Positions 32,745 through 43,377 of a stretch of DNA of 64,000 nt are shown piece after piece. The position numbers and the translations under genes are program-made. How positions within the stretch are numbered: the stretch's first letter is position 1; each line of letters opens with the position of its first letter. This DNA comes from Ceratothoa steindachneri (taxonomy: Eukaryota > Arthropoda > Malacostraca > Isopoda > Cymothoidae), in the NCBI GenBank assembly GCA_963969495.1, contig OZ018337.1, positions 83,488,777-83,552,776 on the forward strand. Reading direction: 5' to 3'. The notes below the pieces were generated by a model. It was not told the origin of the DNA. It made no database searches and saw only the letters and a program-made list of their open reading frames with translations.

Positions 32745-33550
32745 AGTTATGAAGATGGAGCCAGAGAGTGTTTATGTAACCATTCCTTCCTCCTCTTCTC
32801 TGAATGTTTACCTTCAAAATACCATGTCAGACTATAATAGAATTGAGTTGCACAAATCCATAATAACAATTTACAGGGAATATCTATATACATAGTTACT
32901 AAGTCTACACACTCATTCACAGTCTATCGAAAAATTGCAGAAGTAAAGAACTATGCATCGAATACTATACTGGCAAGAGGACTAAGCTTACGATGAGATT
33001 TGGATAGATGCTGCATATCACAAAAATGAAAAGGCCCCTATAGAGAAAATGAATCTGAAAATGAAACAGAAATTATCATCTCAAGATTTAATGTTTCAAT
33101 CTGACAGAAAGCAACGGAAAATGCCTTCCGCTTATATGTTCATTGATCAATGTGAAAAGGAAGGAAAATCTATTAATTCATCTGCCATAAGAATTTTCCG
33201 CTATAATGAAAAGATCTATTAGAGATAATATGCCAAAATTAAATCATTGTATAGCGTTAAATATAGTTTTTACTGCTCTTATACCTCATTTGAGATCATG
33301 TTATATTTACTCTAACCTTGGAGAATATCAGTTAGTAGGCGGGAGACAGTCCAGGCTGATGAGAATTATTCAACTTCCTTTCAATGATGGTTCAATTCAG
33401 TATAACTTTTTATAATCCACACTATCTGAATCTAAGCTCTGGGAATTTGAGATCAATTTATATTTATATAAGAACGGTTAAAAGAGAAAGATTTCCATTC
33501 TTTGTTGGTCATGTGATGACAAAACTACACATTAGGAGTAAACATTAAAC
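32745..33550 (+). pseudogene. Polinton penton-like (minor capsid) protein
   Basis: The reading begins MEPESVYVTIPSSSSLNVY, followed by NTMSDY, the characteristic start of the Polinton minor capsid family. It continues out of frame with AEVKNYASNTILARGLSL. The C-terminal half is open at 33206-33415 and shows RSCYIYSNLGEYQLVGGRQS and LMRIIQLPF, then, after a stop, a beta-rich end (RERFPFFVGHVMTKLHI). The pattern suggests a single jelly-roll protein of the capsid vertex. At least four frame breaks are present. The family assignment is from memory of Polinton proteins. Confidence 0.65.
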
Positions 33551-33559
33551 GATAATTAA

Positions 33560-33768
33560 AAATGTAGAATGACCACTCGTGTTTAAAGGATTAATAGCCC
33601 AGAGGGAACGTGGTCTTCGATTTCTCTTCTCGTCCCTATTCAGAAAAACAGCACCATATCTAAAGAGTGATGCTCGTTATCTAGGAAAGAAGGCTATTTC
33701 AGCCGGTTTCGATACTGTTCGAAATATGCTGCATGGAAAGATTGCAAAGCAAGCTCTGAGATACTAGT
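33560..33768 (+). pseudogene. Polinton pVI-like small capsid protein
   Basis: The frame 33579-33767 reads RERGLRFLFSSLFRKTAPYL, then GKKAISAGFDTVRNMLHGK, and ends in a stop. An amphipathic, Arg/Gly-Leu-rich start followed by KKAxxxG repeats is typical of the small Polinton protein compared with adenovirus pVI/pX. A few residues before the ATG (VFKGLIAQ) belong to the same protein, whose upstream part is broken by a stop near 33570. Confidence 0.65.
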
Positions 33769-33989
33769 TGGAAAAGGGTAAAAAATAATATCACTAAGAT
33801 ATTAGACACTATATTAGAATAAAGCTAAAATCTCAAAGGGATAATAAGAGGAAATCAGAAAAAAATAGGTGTAATAAATATGCGAAAATAGATGAAAAAG
33901 AAGTTGAAGAAAGTTGAAAATAGATGCTGATGAGTCTAAGGATATTTTTTCCAAATAATATAAACCATCATACATTTCACAGATGTTCT

Positions 33990-34800
33990 CCTAAAGATAT
34001 TAACGACTGTAAATCTTATATGTGTAAAATAAATTCTCTTCATCCAAACCCAAACTTCCATTGTTGAAAGCAATTATGAACTTTTCTCTACTTTCAGCAA
34101 TATCTCTTCCGACCTCATACCGGTTGTATATTATGTATCTAATAACAGATAGTATTATGTAGACCGTCGTGAGGTTTATCTTTATATTTAAGCAAGAATT
34201 TTGAAGTCAAATGGAAGCCAACTTCTAGATGGGGACAATCTTTTACCTGAAAATAATATTCTTAACACTTTGTTCAGCAATGTTGATATTTATTTAAATG
34301 AAACATCTGTAAATTCGATTGGAAATAATTACCCCTATCGTGCATATTTAGAGACCCCTGTTGAACTATACTGAAGAATAAAAATCTACTTTTTTTTCAA
34401 CTGCAGGATAGTACACTAGTAAAAGGGAGTATAGGAGACTACACGCTGATTTCTTCTCACAACATAAGTTGATAGACCATTTGAATTAGACTATTTGGAC
34501 GATACAGGTCTAGTTGCGTCATGGACTTTTTACTCGTTATATAACGGTATAGGGTGTATTGGAGTTGGGCAGAGTATTGAAATTACCTAAGAAAAATTTA
34601 TAAAAAGTAAAAATATTTATCGTATTAACCTAAATCAGGATAAGTGTACTACTTGAGTTGGAAAATGCTCCAATCCTATAAAACAGAGGACATTATCAGT
34701 TTAGTTTAAATCTTTATTAATAGAACCGGTCTTCCTTGTTATATATGCAGAGTTTCAGTCTGTTATTGAGATAGATAAGTTTAGGAACGTACTAGTTTTC
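33990..34800 (+). pseudogene. Polinton major capsid protein, fragments
   Basis: Pieces of the double jelly-roll major capsid protein can be read in changing frames. These are QTSIVESNYELFSTFSN (near 34050), GDNLLPENNILNTLFSNVDI and NNYPYRAYLETP (34220-34360), and RLHADFFSQHKLID (34437-34470). LFSxVDI and NYPYRAYLE are hallmark segments of the family. The gene lacks much of its second half; the spacing between fragments is shorter than in intact genes, so internal deletions are likely. Capsid genes are why Polintons are suspected of forming virions. Confidence 0.75.
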
Positions 34801-34810
34801 ACTTAATAAA

Positions 34811-35254
34811 ATGAATTCAGTAGAAATTGAAGAACTATTTGATCGAGAGAAAACTACAGAACGAGATTTTGATGAATATTTTGCGAGAGATACTGATCTA
34901 TGTTTACCTTTAAAACCGCCAGCAGCTTATATAATTAATCTGGACAAAAGCCATAAATTTGGTAAGCATTGGACCACTTTCTTTGTTAACAAAAAATCTG
35001 TATTATTGCAGAATGATGTTTATATTCGTAAAAACTTAGTAAAAATGAATAAAATTATTATCGTCAATCCATTCAGAGTTCAAAGTTACTTTTCAACTCA
35101 TGTGCCTTGTTTTATGTCTATTTTAGTCTATCAGTTTAAAAACCAACAGTTTAAAAGTAAAATAAATCATTATATCAAGCTAGACTTTAAAAACAACACA
35201 TTTGAAAAAAAAGACAAGAAAATCACTTATTCTGTGAAAGGAGCTTTCAACTGA
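34811..35254 (+). CDS. Polinton Ulp1/adenovirus-type cysteine protease, probably degraded
   Basis: This 147-residue frame is the longest intact Polinton frame here. It has AAYIINLDKSHKFGKHWTTF, carrying the catalytic His in the (G)xHW motif, and a later VQSYFSTHVPCFMSILVYQ. That is where the family has a Gln and the nucleophilic Cys (normally in a CGQYC-like motif). The Cys motif looks altered, suggesting a frameshift within the last third; the tail is Lys-rich and does not match the family. The enzyme would process capsid proteins. The start at 34811 fits the usual short N-terminus. Confidence 0.7.
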   Translation: MNSVEIEELFDREKTTERDFDEYFARDTDLCLPLKPPAAYIINLDKSHKFGKHWTTFFVNKKSVLLQNDVYIRKNLVKMNKIIIVNPFRVQSYFSTHVPCFMSILVYQFKNQQFKSKINHYIKLDFKNNTFEKKDKKITYSVKGAFN

Positions 35255-35794
35255 CAAACGCTGAAATGTTCAAGAAAATCACAAATCTTCCCACAAGATT
35301 TCCACTCCTCATCTGTCAGGTCTTTTATTTTCTTAAACTAAGTTAAAGAAATTAAAATACCATAAGAGAGAAAAAGCTTCTTCCCAACAAGCTGTGATCT
35401 ATAATAATTAAATATCGAAATTTTGGAATGCCCTTTTGATATCTCTACAAATGGGGGGCGAGGGAGAGGGGTAAGGGTTAGAAAAGTAAGATTGGTCGAT
35501 GGCTCAGTTTAAACAGAAGATAGCTATCTCTTTACTTCATTGTGACTTCTTTGAAAAAACAAAACAAATATGTTTATTCAAGTCGTATGAGGAAACGGCG
35601 TCAAGGTTGGAAAATATGGTTTGATAACTATCTCTGCTTCATCAAATCTTGTGCCCTGAAAATCAAAACAGAGGATGAATAAACAACCAAGAAAACAATA
35701 TCGAAAAGGAATCGTGGGAAGCGTTGTAGAGCGGAAAAATATGTATATATGTAATAACATCTAAAATGCGAGTCCATGCCTTAGAAAGCTCCAG

Positions 35795-35795
<1 letters not shown>

Positions 35796-35825
<30 letters not shown>

Positions 35826-35826
35826 T
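35796..35826. repeat. (GT)n microsatellite
   Basis: About 22 bases of GT repeat, then GTAT repeats. Confidence 0.95.
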
Positions 35827-35922
35827 TTCAGACTCTGAATCTTTTCTTTTAAAGGTCACTGACGAAAGTATTGGGGGGGGGGACACTTGCATTTTACCAA
35901 GGCTGGCAGTGACCAATGCTAA

Positions 35923-35947
35923 GGGGGTGGGGGGAGGGGGGAGGGGA
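35923..35947 (+). other. G-quadruplex-forming tract
   Basis: Four G runs of 5, 6, 6 and 4, separated by single bases, meet the usual G4 pattern. A further eight- to ten-base G run lies at 35873-35882. Confidence 0.8.
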
Positions 35948-36079
35948 TAGGGTAAGGAGACTTGAGTGCGAGTCCATGTTCGTGAGTGCGTATCTGGATA
36001 CGCTCATAGGTTGCCGAGTTTGTGTGCACTCGACCCTTCAACTACAATACTATTCATGTCGTACACTCTGGATTTCTGC

Positions 36080-36800
36080 ACAAAGACGTCAACAAATAAC
36101 AATCCAGTTATTTCGTAGTCATGAAGCGTCGAGTATGTAATGTGTATAGTTTCTTCTAAAGAAAACTTACTTCAGCAACTTACATATGATGAATGTCACA
36201 GTGAACATGAAATGCAAGCGGATTCCTCTAATATGGGATACGAACCAATAAAGGAAGATACCAGTTGTGATAGAATGACTCTTTAAAAAGGAGAAAGGCA
36301 GATGAAGAAACACAGATACATCAGCTTCCGATCTTGGAAGAAACATCTAGTAAGGAATTTCCATCCGAGGAGGAAGACGCTCAAGAATGTACACAAGATG
36401 GAATGCAAATGGAGGCTGGTATAGGCCTATTTTCCTCTAATCCATTTTGATCACGTAGATGAAGTAGAAATGTGTGCACTCATTAACCTTGAACTTTAGT
36501 TTTCTCAGCAAGATAAAAGGTAGCATTCAGTCTTTTCATTACAAATGACACGTTTCTCCAGATTCAAAGGTATAGAAACAGCGTTGTGAGAGAGATTACT
36601 CAAAATCTGAGAGCTTTTAGGATTTATTCCATTTCAGTTCCAAGCAGCTAATGCACAACAAACAAGTTCTAGACAGATGGCAAGGTGTAACGTATGCAAA
36701 AAGGTGTGCAGTGCCTCTTTTTTCCAATGGAACAAGAATATTTGCCCAGCACATATGAAATTTGTAAATAGTACGAAATGTCCAACTTGCTAAAAAAATC
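36080..36800 (+). pseudogene. piggyBac-like relic: acidic N-terminus and C-terminal Cys-rich domain
   Basis: An acidic stretch (EEDAQECTQDGMQMEAG near 36380-36420, with KRRKADEETQIHQLP before it) resembles a piggyBac transposase N-terminus. About 220 bp later comes ARCNVCKKVCSASFFQ, then KNICPAHMKFVNSTKCPTC (36680-36790). That is a C-x2-C...C-x2-H...C-x2-C arrangement like the zinc-binding tail of piggyBac transposases. The DDD catalytic core between them is absent, so this would be an internally deleted copy. The identification rests on the Cys/His spacing only. Confidence 0.45.
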
Positions 36801-37775
36801 TCTCGTCGAATTGATCACTTGAAAAGGCCGAAATAATTAAATATATAATGTATATTTTGTATGGAAACAAGGCTGTTCAAAATGTCATATATGATTCATG
36901 GCCCTCCTTGTTTCACGTCAGTGTATAAGGCTCAACAGGGAAGACTACGAACTCATTATCTTATATATTTACCAAGACAAATAGTCTGTTGACCTAAAGA
37001 GATGGGGTTCCTTAGATAACCATTATATTAAATCGTAGTTTTACGACTCAGGAAAAATACATTTTTGTCGATTGCCCGAACGGGATTTCTAAGAAGCGCG
37101 AGAATTCTTTGAAATGAAGACAGATAAATGTCATGAACTAATGAATTGTTTCAGGACTGAGTTTTCTCGACTGTGGTGATTTTTGGCCGAGGCTTTTTTC
37201 AGATTTCTCTACTAGATGGAAAATAGTTATCATGAGAAAGTGACTGCTATGTAACCCTCATGTAAGAACATAAAATATGTTGTCCCCAACTTTAATATTA
37301 GCTCTGTTGATGTTTTATTTTTAAATATTTTCCTACGATGTGACTGAATACACGGCCATTAGTAGGAATGAAATTAATTTTATATAAGTGACATCGATAA
37401 CAATATAACTAATACTAATTAGAAAGAAAATAATTATATTATTTAAAATTGGAAAAAGTATATAAGTCTATAACCGTCCATTTAAATCAGGGTCAGTGAC
37501 ACCCTAAATTAATTATTTCTAATTTTAATCTTCAGCCATAATCTCTCATGTGGTTTAGGAATAAGAAGCTATATAAACATCACTAATTTTAATGAATGCC
37601 GTAACTTCTAATCTGTATTTCATTAAAATGTTCAGTAATTTCTTCTTTTAAATGGTGAAGTTCAGAGCAGATGAAGGAAAAGGAATTAAATCCCATGATG
37701 CCAGCACCAAGAAGGCAATTTCAATTTCTCTCTTCTCTTTCCTTGTAAATAAATGTTTGTTTCCTCTGAATGATA
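36801..37775. other. AT-rich DNA without a recognisable gene
   Basis: Nothing recognisable; the frames at 37648-37833 on both strands lie at the edge of the LINE and show no motif of their own. Confidence 0.5.
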
Positions 37776-38740
37776 TCACTACGGGTTTCTGGGGTCGATC
37801 GAACAGACGCGAAAGTGATTTCTTTCTTGCCAAAGCTTAACCCTTCCGCCCAGCTAGATATCGCCCGATCTCTCAACTTCACTTCCTCTCTAAGGTCCTT
37901 GAGAGAGTAGTTGTTTCGCGCATTAATTTCTACATCGTTGCCTGTAATATTGATACGACTTACCAATCAGGTTTTAAAGCTGGGTACTCTATCAAAATCG
38001 CTTTACTCAATGTTACTGATTGCTTACCTAGAGCTACTGACCGGGCTTCTGCCTCCATCCTCATTCTACCTGACCTCTCCGCTGCCTTTGATACTATTGA
38101 CCATTCCGTCTTGCTTGACTGGGTTTGCTCTTACCTTTCGTCTCGCACTCAATCTGTAGTGAGTAACAATGTGTCCTTTGACCCCACTCCCATTCGCTTT
38201 GGTGTCCCTCAAGAATCTGTCCTCGGCTCATACCCTCTTAGCTTCCTCTTACTTAATCTCGGTCTATCCTTCCAGCTCTATGTCGATGAGACTCCAATCT
38301 TTGGTTCCACTTACCACTCGACCAATGCCAACTCAATCTGTGACCTCCTATATGCCTATTCTACTATTTCGGACTGGCTCTCGGTAAACTTCTTCAAATT
38401 TAAACACTCTAAACCTGAAGTTCTTCTGTTTAGTACCCTCGCTCTAGTAGACAACGTTAAAGTACTTTTTTACTTCCTCCCTCTGAGTGGAAACTCTGTC
38501 GATTTCTCTGACTCTGTTAGAAATCTGGGCATTGTGTTTAATGAGCATCTCTCCTTCAAGCCCCACATCCACAATATTAGTAAATCTGCCGTTTGTTTCC
38601 TCCGTAACTTCTCCCACATTCGCTTTCACTTCGATCGCCAAAGTCTTGATACTGCTGTCCACGCCTTCATTGCCTTTCCCCTTGATTACTGTAACTCTCT
38701 TCTTGTAATTCTACCATCTTCCTCTCTACTTCCCCTTTAG
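37776..38740 (+). pseudogene. LINE reverse transcriptase
   Basis: Order of motifs: ARYRPISQLHFLSKVLERVV (RT0/1) in broken frames up to 37900; then AGYSIKIALLNVTD; then DLSAAFDTIDHSVLLDWV with the first catalytic Asp; then the open frame 38111-38740. That frame holds IRFGVPQESVLG (usually GVPQGS) and FQLYVDETPIFGS, where the second catalytic Asp is Glu. It continues with the thumb VRNLGIVFNEHLSFKPHI and LDYCNSLLVILPSSSLLPL. The set of motifs is that of the L2/CR1/Rex group. Frame changes near 37900 and 38110 plus the changed active site make it inactive. The stop at 38740 cuts the C-terminal region, whose remnant (PLSDIN, then LWNALPAEIR near 39010) follows. Confidence 0.88.
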
Positions 38741-39128
38741 CTAGTCCAGAACTACGTGTCCCGATTACTGCTCAGTCGCTCTCGCTTCTCTCCTTCTAAG
38801 CCCTTGTCAGATATCAATCTTTTCCCAAGGTTCTTCTCGACTTTCAAGGTCATTCACCAAAAGTCCCCAACCTACATTTACTACGCTCTTTCATTACATA
38901 TCGTCCCTCGGGGCCTTCGGTAATCTCATGCTCCTCTACTGAATAATCCTCGCTCGTCCCTCTGCTCAATGAGCGACCGCAACTTCTCAGGCTGTGCCCC
39001 CAAGCTTTGGAATGCTCTTCCAGCCGAAATTAGATCTGCTGCCTCACTTAGCATTTTCAAGCGACGCTTAAAAATACATCTGTTCAGGATTGCCTACTCA
39101 CCCACCTGATTTTGTCCACAACCAAACG

Positions 39129-39164
39129 TGCGCTCCTCGAAGGCCTCTGGCCTCGAAGAGCGCA
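39129..39164 (+). other. LINE 3' stem-loop
   Basis: TGCGCTC...GAGCGCA with inner arms CTCGAAGGCC/GGCCTCGA and a TCT loop, almost perfect, placed just before the (ATT)n tail. This is a plausible recognition structure for the element's own RT. Confidence 0.85.
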
Positions 39165-39194
39165 TTATAAGAAATTTATTATTATTATTATTAC

Positions 39195-40911
39195 TGTGGA
39201 TGAATTTATTGCCAATTATCAGCCATTTTTCGAAGCAATATCCTGGAAATTGAAGGGATTCCATTTTCCGATGGTTATTAAAGACCATTTTCAAGAGACA
39301 TTTAATAATGGGAATGAAATTTTAACAGCTTTAAAATGATCCGTTTTATTAGGGTGAAACGTTTTATTGGAATTCACATCCACTTTAACGACTTTGAATC
39401 GTTCCTTTAAAATTGTAAGGAAATCTTTCTGACTTCTTTCTCTCTCTATCGTGGCAATTCATCACGAATGGAATAGGAGTTATATCCAAAGTCCTTTTAA
39501 TTAATTATATTACAATGATAAATCGGATGAAGTTATGAGTATTAAATTAGCGTATACGTGTATATATCCAGATGCCATATCTTAAAAATTTGGGTGAGTA
39601 GGGCTTTTTTACTTATTTGAGTAAGATTCCTATTTGCTATCGTGAATTTATCGATGAAGACATTTTAAAATATTAACTAACAAAATAAAATTTTAATACG
39701 AATCATTTTAGTCAATTATTTTTGCACGTTAAGTTTGGAAGTGATTTCTTGAAAAAAAGTGTCTTTCCACCAATTGATATTTTAAGCTTCCCTTAAAATA
39801 AAAACGTATTTGGTTTGGAAAAGTTTTAAAATAATTTAATTTTAATAATAGAAAAGAGTAGGATTCTGTCAGAAATAAAATGGGAGCTCTGAAGTTGAAT
39901 TAGTGCCGTTTTCCATCATAGATGCGTTTATCTATCTAAAAAATCAAGGAGATACCTAAAATTAGACTTCGTAATAATGAAGTGAAGACCAAAGAATGTA
40001 CGACAATGGAGGACAACAATTGCCTACCCTTGAGGGACACATAGTTAAATGTTAGATTTGAATTTGTGTTAATTCGTATGTCCTAGAAAATAAAGAAATA
40101 CAGAACTTTTAAGAAGATTTTGCCCTACATTTCCTAGGTTGAGCGTTAAACTAATTAGCTAACATAAAATATGTTAAAGCAAATTTGAAATAAGTGTTAT
40201 AAATATTATTATGTTCATAAGTATAAAATCTAACCTAACTTTAACGAAGCTAACTCATTTAGTTGAAATTTAGTTCCCTACACAAAGCCACTTTTGATCC
40301 CCCAAAATATTCGTACCCAAACATTATATTAAAATTTTCCCAGATTTCAGGAACCTTTTATGCAAGCTAAAGAACTTTGGTGAGCGAGAATCATGGAATG
40401 GACTAAATTTCAAATACTAAAGACACTAGAAGCACATAATTTTATATACAGCATTTTTACGATTATATTTTAAATTTATATGCATCAAAATATGACACAG
40501 ATTTGCAGTCACACAACTAGTTTCAGTAACCTGGCTATTATAGTTTAGACTAGGCAGAATTAGTCGAGAAGTTCTATCAATCTTTTATTCGGCACATCGA
40601 CCTCAACACTCTTATTCTACAAGCAATCATCATGGTAAAGTTGGTGAAATGACATTTGATATCAAATAGAGAATAATTTCAAATTTATAATCTAAGAAGA
40701 TTACTAGAAAATTTCAGAAGAATTTGGCTTACGATGCTGTGTGTAATTAATCTCCTTTCTTCGAGTCATCCTCCCTAAATTGGAATTCCCACCATTCGAG
40801 GGTTCCTTACTTCTTGTAAAAATGATCTAAGTATGCTTAGACTGGAGGTAAATGATCATTTATTCGAGGAAGGACTAAAATAAGGTGGAACAGTCGACAA
40901 TACGATGCATA
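39195..40911. other. AT-rich DNA without a recognisable gene
   Basis: No motif, RNA gene or element end recognised. Confidence 0.5.
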
Positions 40912-41570
40912 AAGCCAAACTGCTTGGGCGTCGTTGCAGAAAGACACCTTCATTAAAAAACATTCATTTAAATGCCCATCTGAAGTACGCCAATGATCAT
41001 TTGAAGAATACATTAGATTTTTACCTCTTTTTTATGGTCTGATAAAATAAAGATTAAGTTCTTTAGTGCAAATAATGTCCTGTATGTTTTGCGTAATAGT
41101 AAGGAAACAACTCTCAAATAAAAAACGTCGTTTCCACAGTAAAACATGGAGGTGGATTTATTATCTTTTCGGTCAATTTCTGTGCAACAGTCGGTGTTCA
41201 AAAGTCATCACTTTAAAGCAAGGAGGAATAAAGAATACTACAGAGGAGGTTCTTTAAGATTATTTAAGGAGTGCTGCTCACAAGTATGACCAAGGAAGAA
41301 GATGGTTCTTTCAAAATGACTAAACCCACAAATACACATCGAGAAGGTTTTCATTCTAATTAAATGAAGCTAGAATAAATATATTGTAATGAATATCGTA
41401 GTTATCTGACATTAACTAGTGAGATATTTTATGTCATGAGCTGAAGGCCCCCGTCTATGCAAGAGGCAACACAACACCGACCAAATAGGAAAGTTTTACA
41501 AAGAAAAGTTGGACAAAATTCCATCGCAAGTGACTTAGAACCAAATCAAAAACTATAATAATCGTCTGGT
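40912..41570 (+). pseudogene. Tc1 transposase relic
   Basis: Readable pieces in order: KLLGRRCRKTPSLKNIHLNA and LKYANDHL (start of the catalytic domain), VKHGGGFIIF (usual KHGGGSVMVWG), GRRWFFQND and a THTSR-like piece (FQQDNDPKHT region), then ELKAPVYARGNTT and SFTKKSWTKFHRK near 41445-41525 (C-terminal end). The linear order is intact but every few codons have a stop or frame change, so this copy is old. No terminal inverted repeats were identified. Confidence 0.75.
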
Positions 41571-43377
41571 TTGTAAATTAAGAAAATTGGTTATATTAAT
41601 GACAATTTAGTAGTAAATTGAATTAGGACTGAATATTTCTTGATTACCTTTTTTAATAATGTTTTATTATTCTTTTACTCATATAACTTGTTTGAAATTG
41701 TAGCTCTGTTTAATAATACATTCTTCTCAAAGCCACAAAATTTCGCTTCTTTAAAGAAATATTTCCTGAATTATGCAGCAAAAATTATGGCATTAGCACA
41801 GGTATGAATAATTGGTGCAGCAAGTGTAATGCGGTGAAATTAAAAGAAAGTGGCAGTAAATAAATAATACAGACAAAAAGAAGCAGTGTACGTAACCGAG
41901 AATAAAAATACATCAACAGGATTAATTAATCGCTTATTTTGAACAAATCACTTTTAATAAATACTCATATTATTCTATAATGAAGATACGGGGGTAAAAC
42001 ACCTAATATAATAATAATAATAATTCTATTATTAATAAAGGCAATTTATCAATTGAATAATTGATAAGCAAACTATCCAGAACCAAATGTATAATAAAAC
42101 AAGTCTTATCTGCTACTGGAAAGTCGGGAAGCTGATAATTACTCAAAGAGGGGATAGGAAAACAAAGGTTACCATGGATAAAATGACAATTTTAGGGGGT
42201 AATTGAGGAATATGGAATTGATAGGAGAAGTACCGTTGTATGAAATATTTCCGTTACTATCAACTTATGTAATTTTACATCGTAACAAAAAAAAATCATC
42301 CGGCAACACTGGACCAAGACTAGAGCCACACACATTCTGTCCATCCTGAAAGTCCTGTTATTGCTCTAAGAAGCGTTGGCGCTAGTCATGTTTTACCACA
42401 ATAATTTAGTGTTTTCAATTAATGCAAATTTCGTGATCATGTGGTTTTTAATATAAAGCTCGTAGTTTTAATTCGATTTTGTGATTTTTGTGAACGAATT
42501 CGTGCTTTTAATTTGCAACAACATGTAGTAACATTATCTCGAAAATAAGCCTATTTTAAAGTTGCATTGCATGGAAAGATTAAATCTTGCTTATATTTGA
42601 ACTATCCTTTATAAAATAACTAAGTTTTTGTAATAGGTTTCTGTTAGGGGGTTTTATTGTCTTTACAGTACCCATAGTAGTGACGCGGCATGTTTTATAA
42701 GGGATTTATAAATTTGAAATACAGGTAGTTGCCATTCAGTGGAGAGGTATAAGATTTTCTGAAATGTTATTTTCTATTTTTTATCGAACTGGCAAAAAAT
42801 CTTATTTCTGGAGCTCTTTCTTTATTTAAAATTTTTGCATTTGGCATTTTGGGAGCTGCCAATGTTGGTCATGTCAATTCAATATTCGTTTGGATGATGC
42901 GTTGCACGTTTGGTTACACGGGTTGATACAATGTGTCTACAAAGACCTAAAAATCCTAAAAGTCTCAATATTGTTTTCTTGTATACATAAAATAAAAAAA
43001 AATAATAATTTACATAAATGATAAAATAAAAAAATACATACTGCAGTTGTGAGAAATTTCAGCAGTTTTTGATCAGTATGAAATAGTCCTAAAAATTTCC
43101 GCAGAACCTGGATTTTCTTAGGGACTATCAGTACCCTTTTGAAATTGTTCTTGAAGCATTATTGTGTCTGCTTTAGCGGATATTAGATGTACCTTTTTAC
43201 TCTTGCACCAACATTTCCTCATTACCATTCAATGGTTCTATTTCATGTTACAATAACATGTAAAACCATCAACAATTTTTAGTACATTTCTTCCGGATAT
43301 TACCAATCTTGAATCTTACAAATAAAATTTTATTTTTAACCCCCAAATGTCATCAGACAGAAAAAAAATGTATCAAG
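41571..43377. other. AT-rich DNA without a recognisable gene
   Basis: Nothing coding. A short (AAT)n run lies near 42008-42030. The right part probably includes the 5' leader of the following hAT element, but no terminal inverted repeat is clear. Confidence 0.5.

Larger units (their letters stand above)
31700..35254 (+). mobile_element. Maverick/Polinton relic
   Basis: Five Polinton gene relics lie head to tail on the plus strand with little spacing: retroviral-type integrase with chromodomain, a penton-like protein, a pVI-like protein, major capsid protein, and an Ulp1/adenovirus-type protease. Mavericks/Polintons are large self-synthesising DNA transposons related to viruses. Protein-primed DNA polymerase B and the packaging ATPase were not found, and no long terminal inverted repeats or six-base target duplications could be identified. 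All genes but the protease are broken. The element is best seen as the morphogenesis half of a Polinton. Confidence 0.85.
35255..36080. other. non-coding stretch with simple repeats
   Basis: No gene is recognised. It holds a (GT)n run and a G-rich tract, listed separately; the 35916-36140 frame lies over the G-rich tract and has no motif. Confidence 0.6.
37776..39194 (+). mobile_element. L2/CR1-type LINE, 5'-truncated
   Basis: The 3' half of a non-LTR retrotransposon: RT, C-terminal region, a 3' stem-loop (39129-39164) and an (ATT)n tail (39177-39194). Truncation at the 5' side is typical of target-primed reverse transcription. No target duplication was identified. The GC content is clearly above that of the surrounding DNA, which suggests a fairly recent copy or a different source. 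Confidence 0.85.

Noticed and set aside
36667..36795. RING or LIM finger of a host gene
   Set aside because: Only one short Cys/His cluster, next to an acidic tract that fits a piggyBac N-terminus better; no wider domain.
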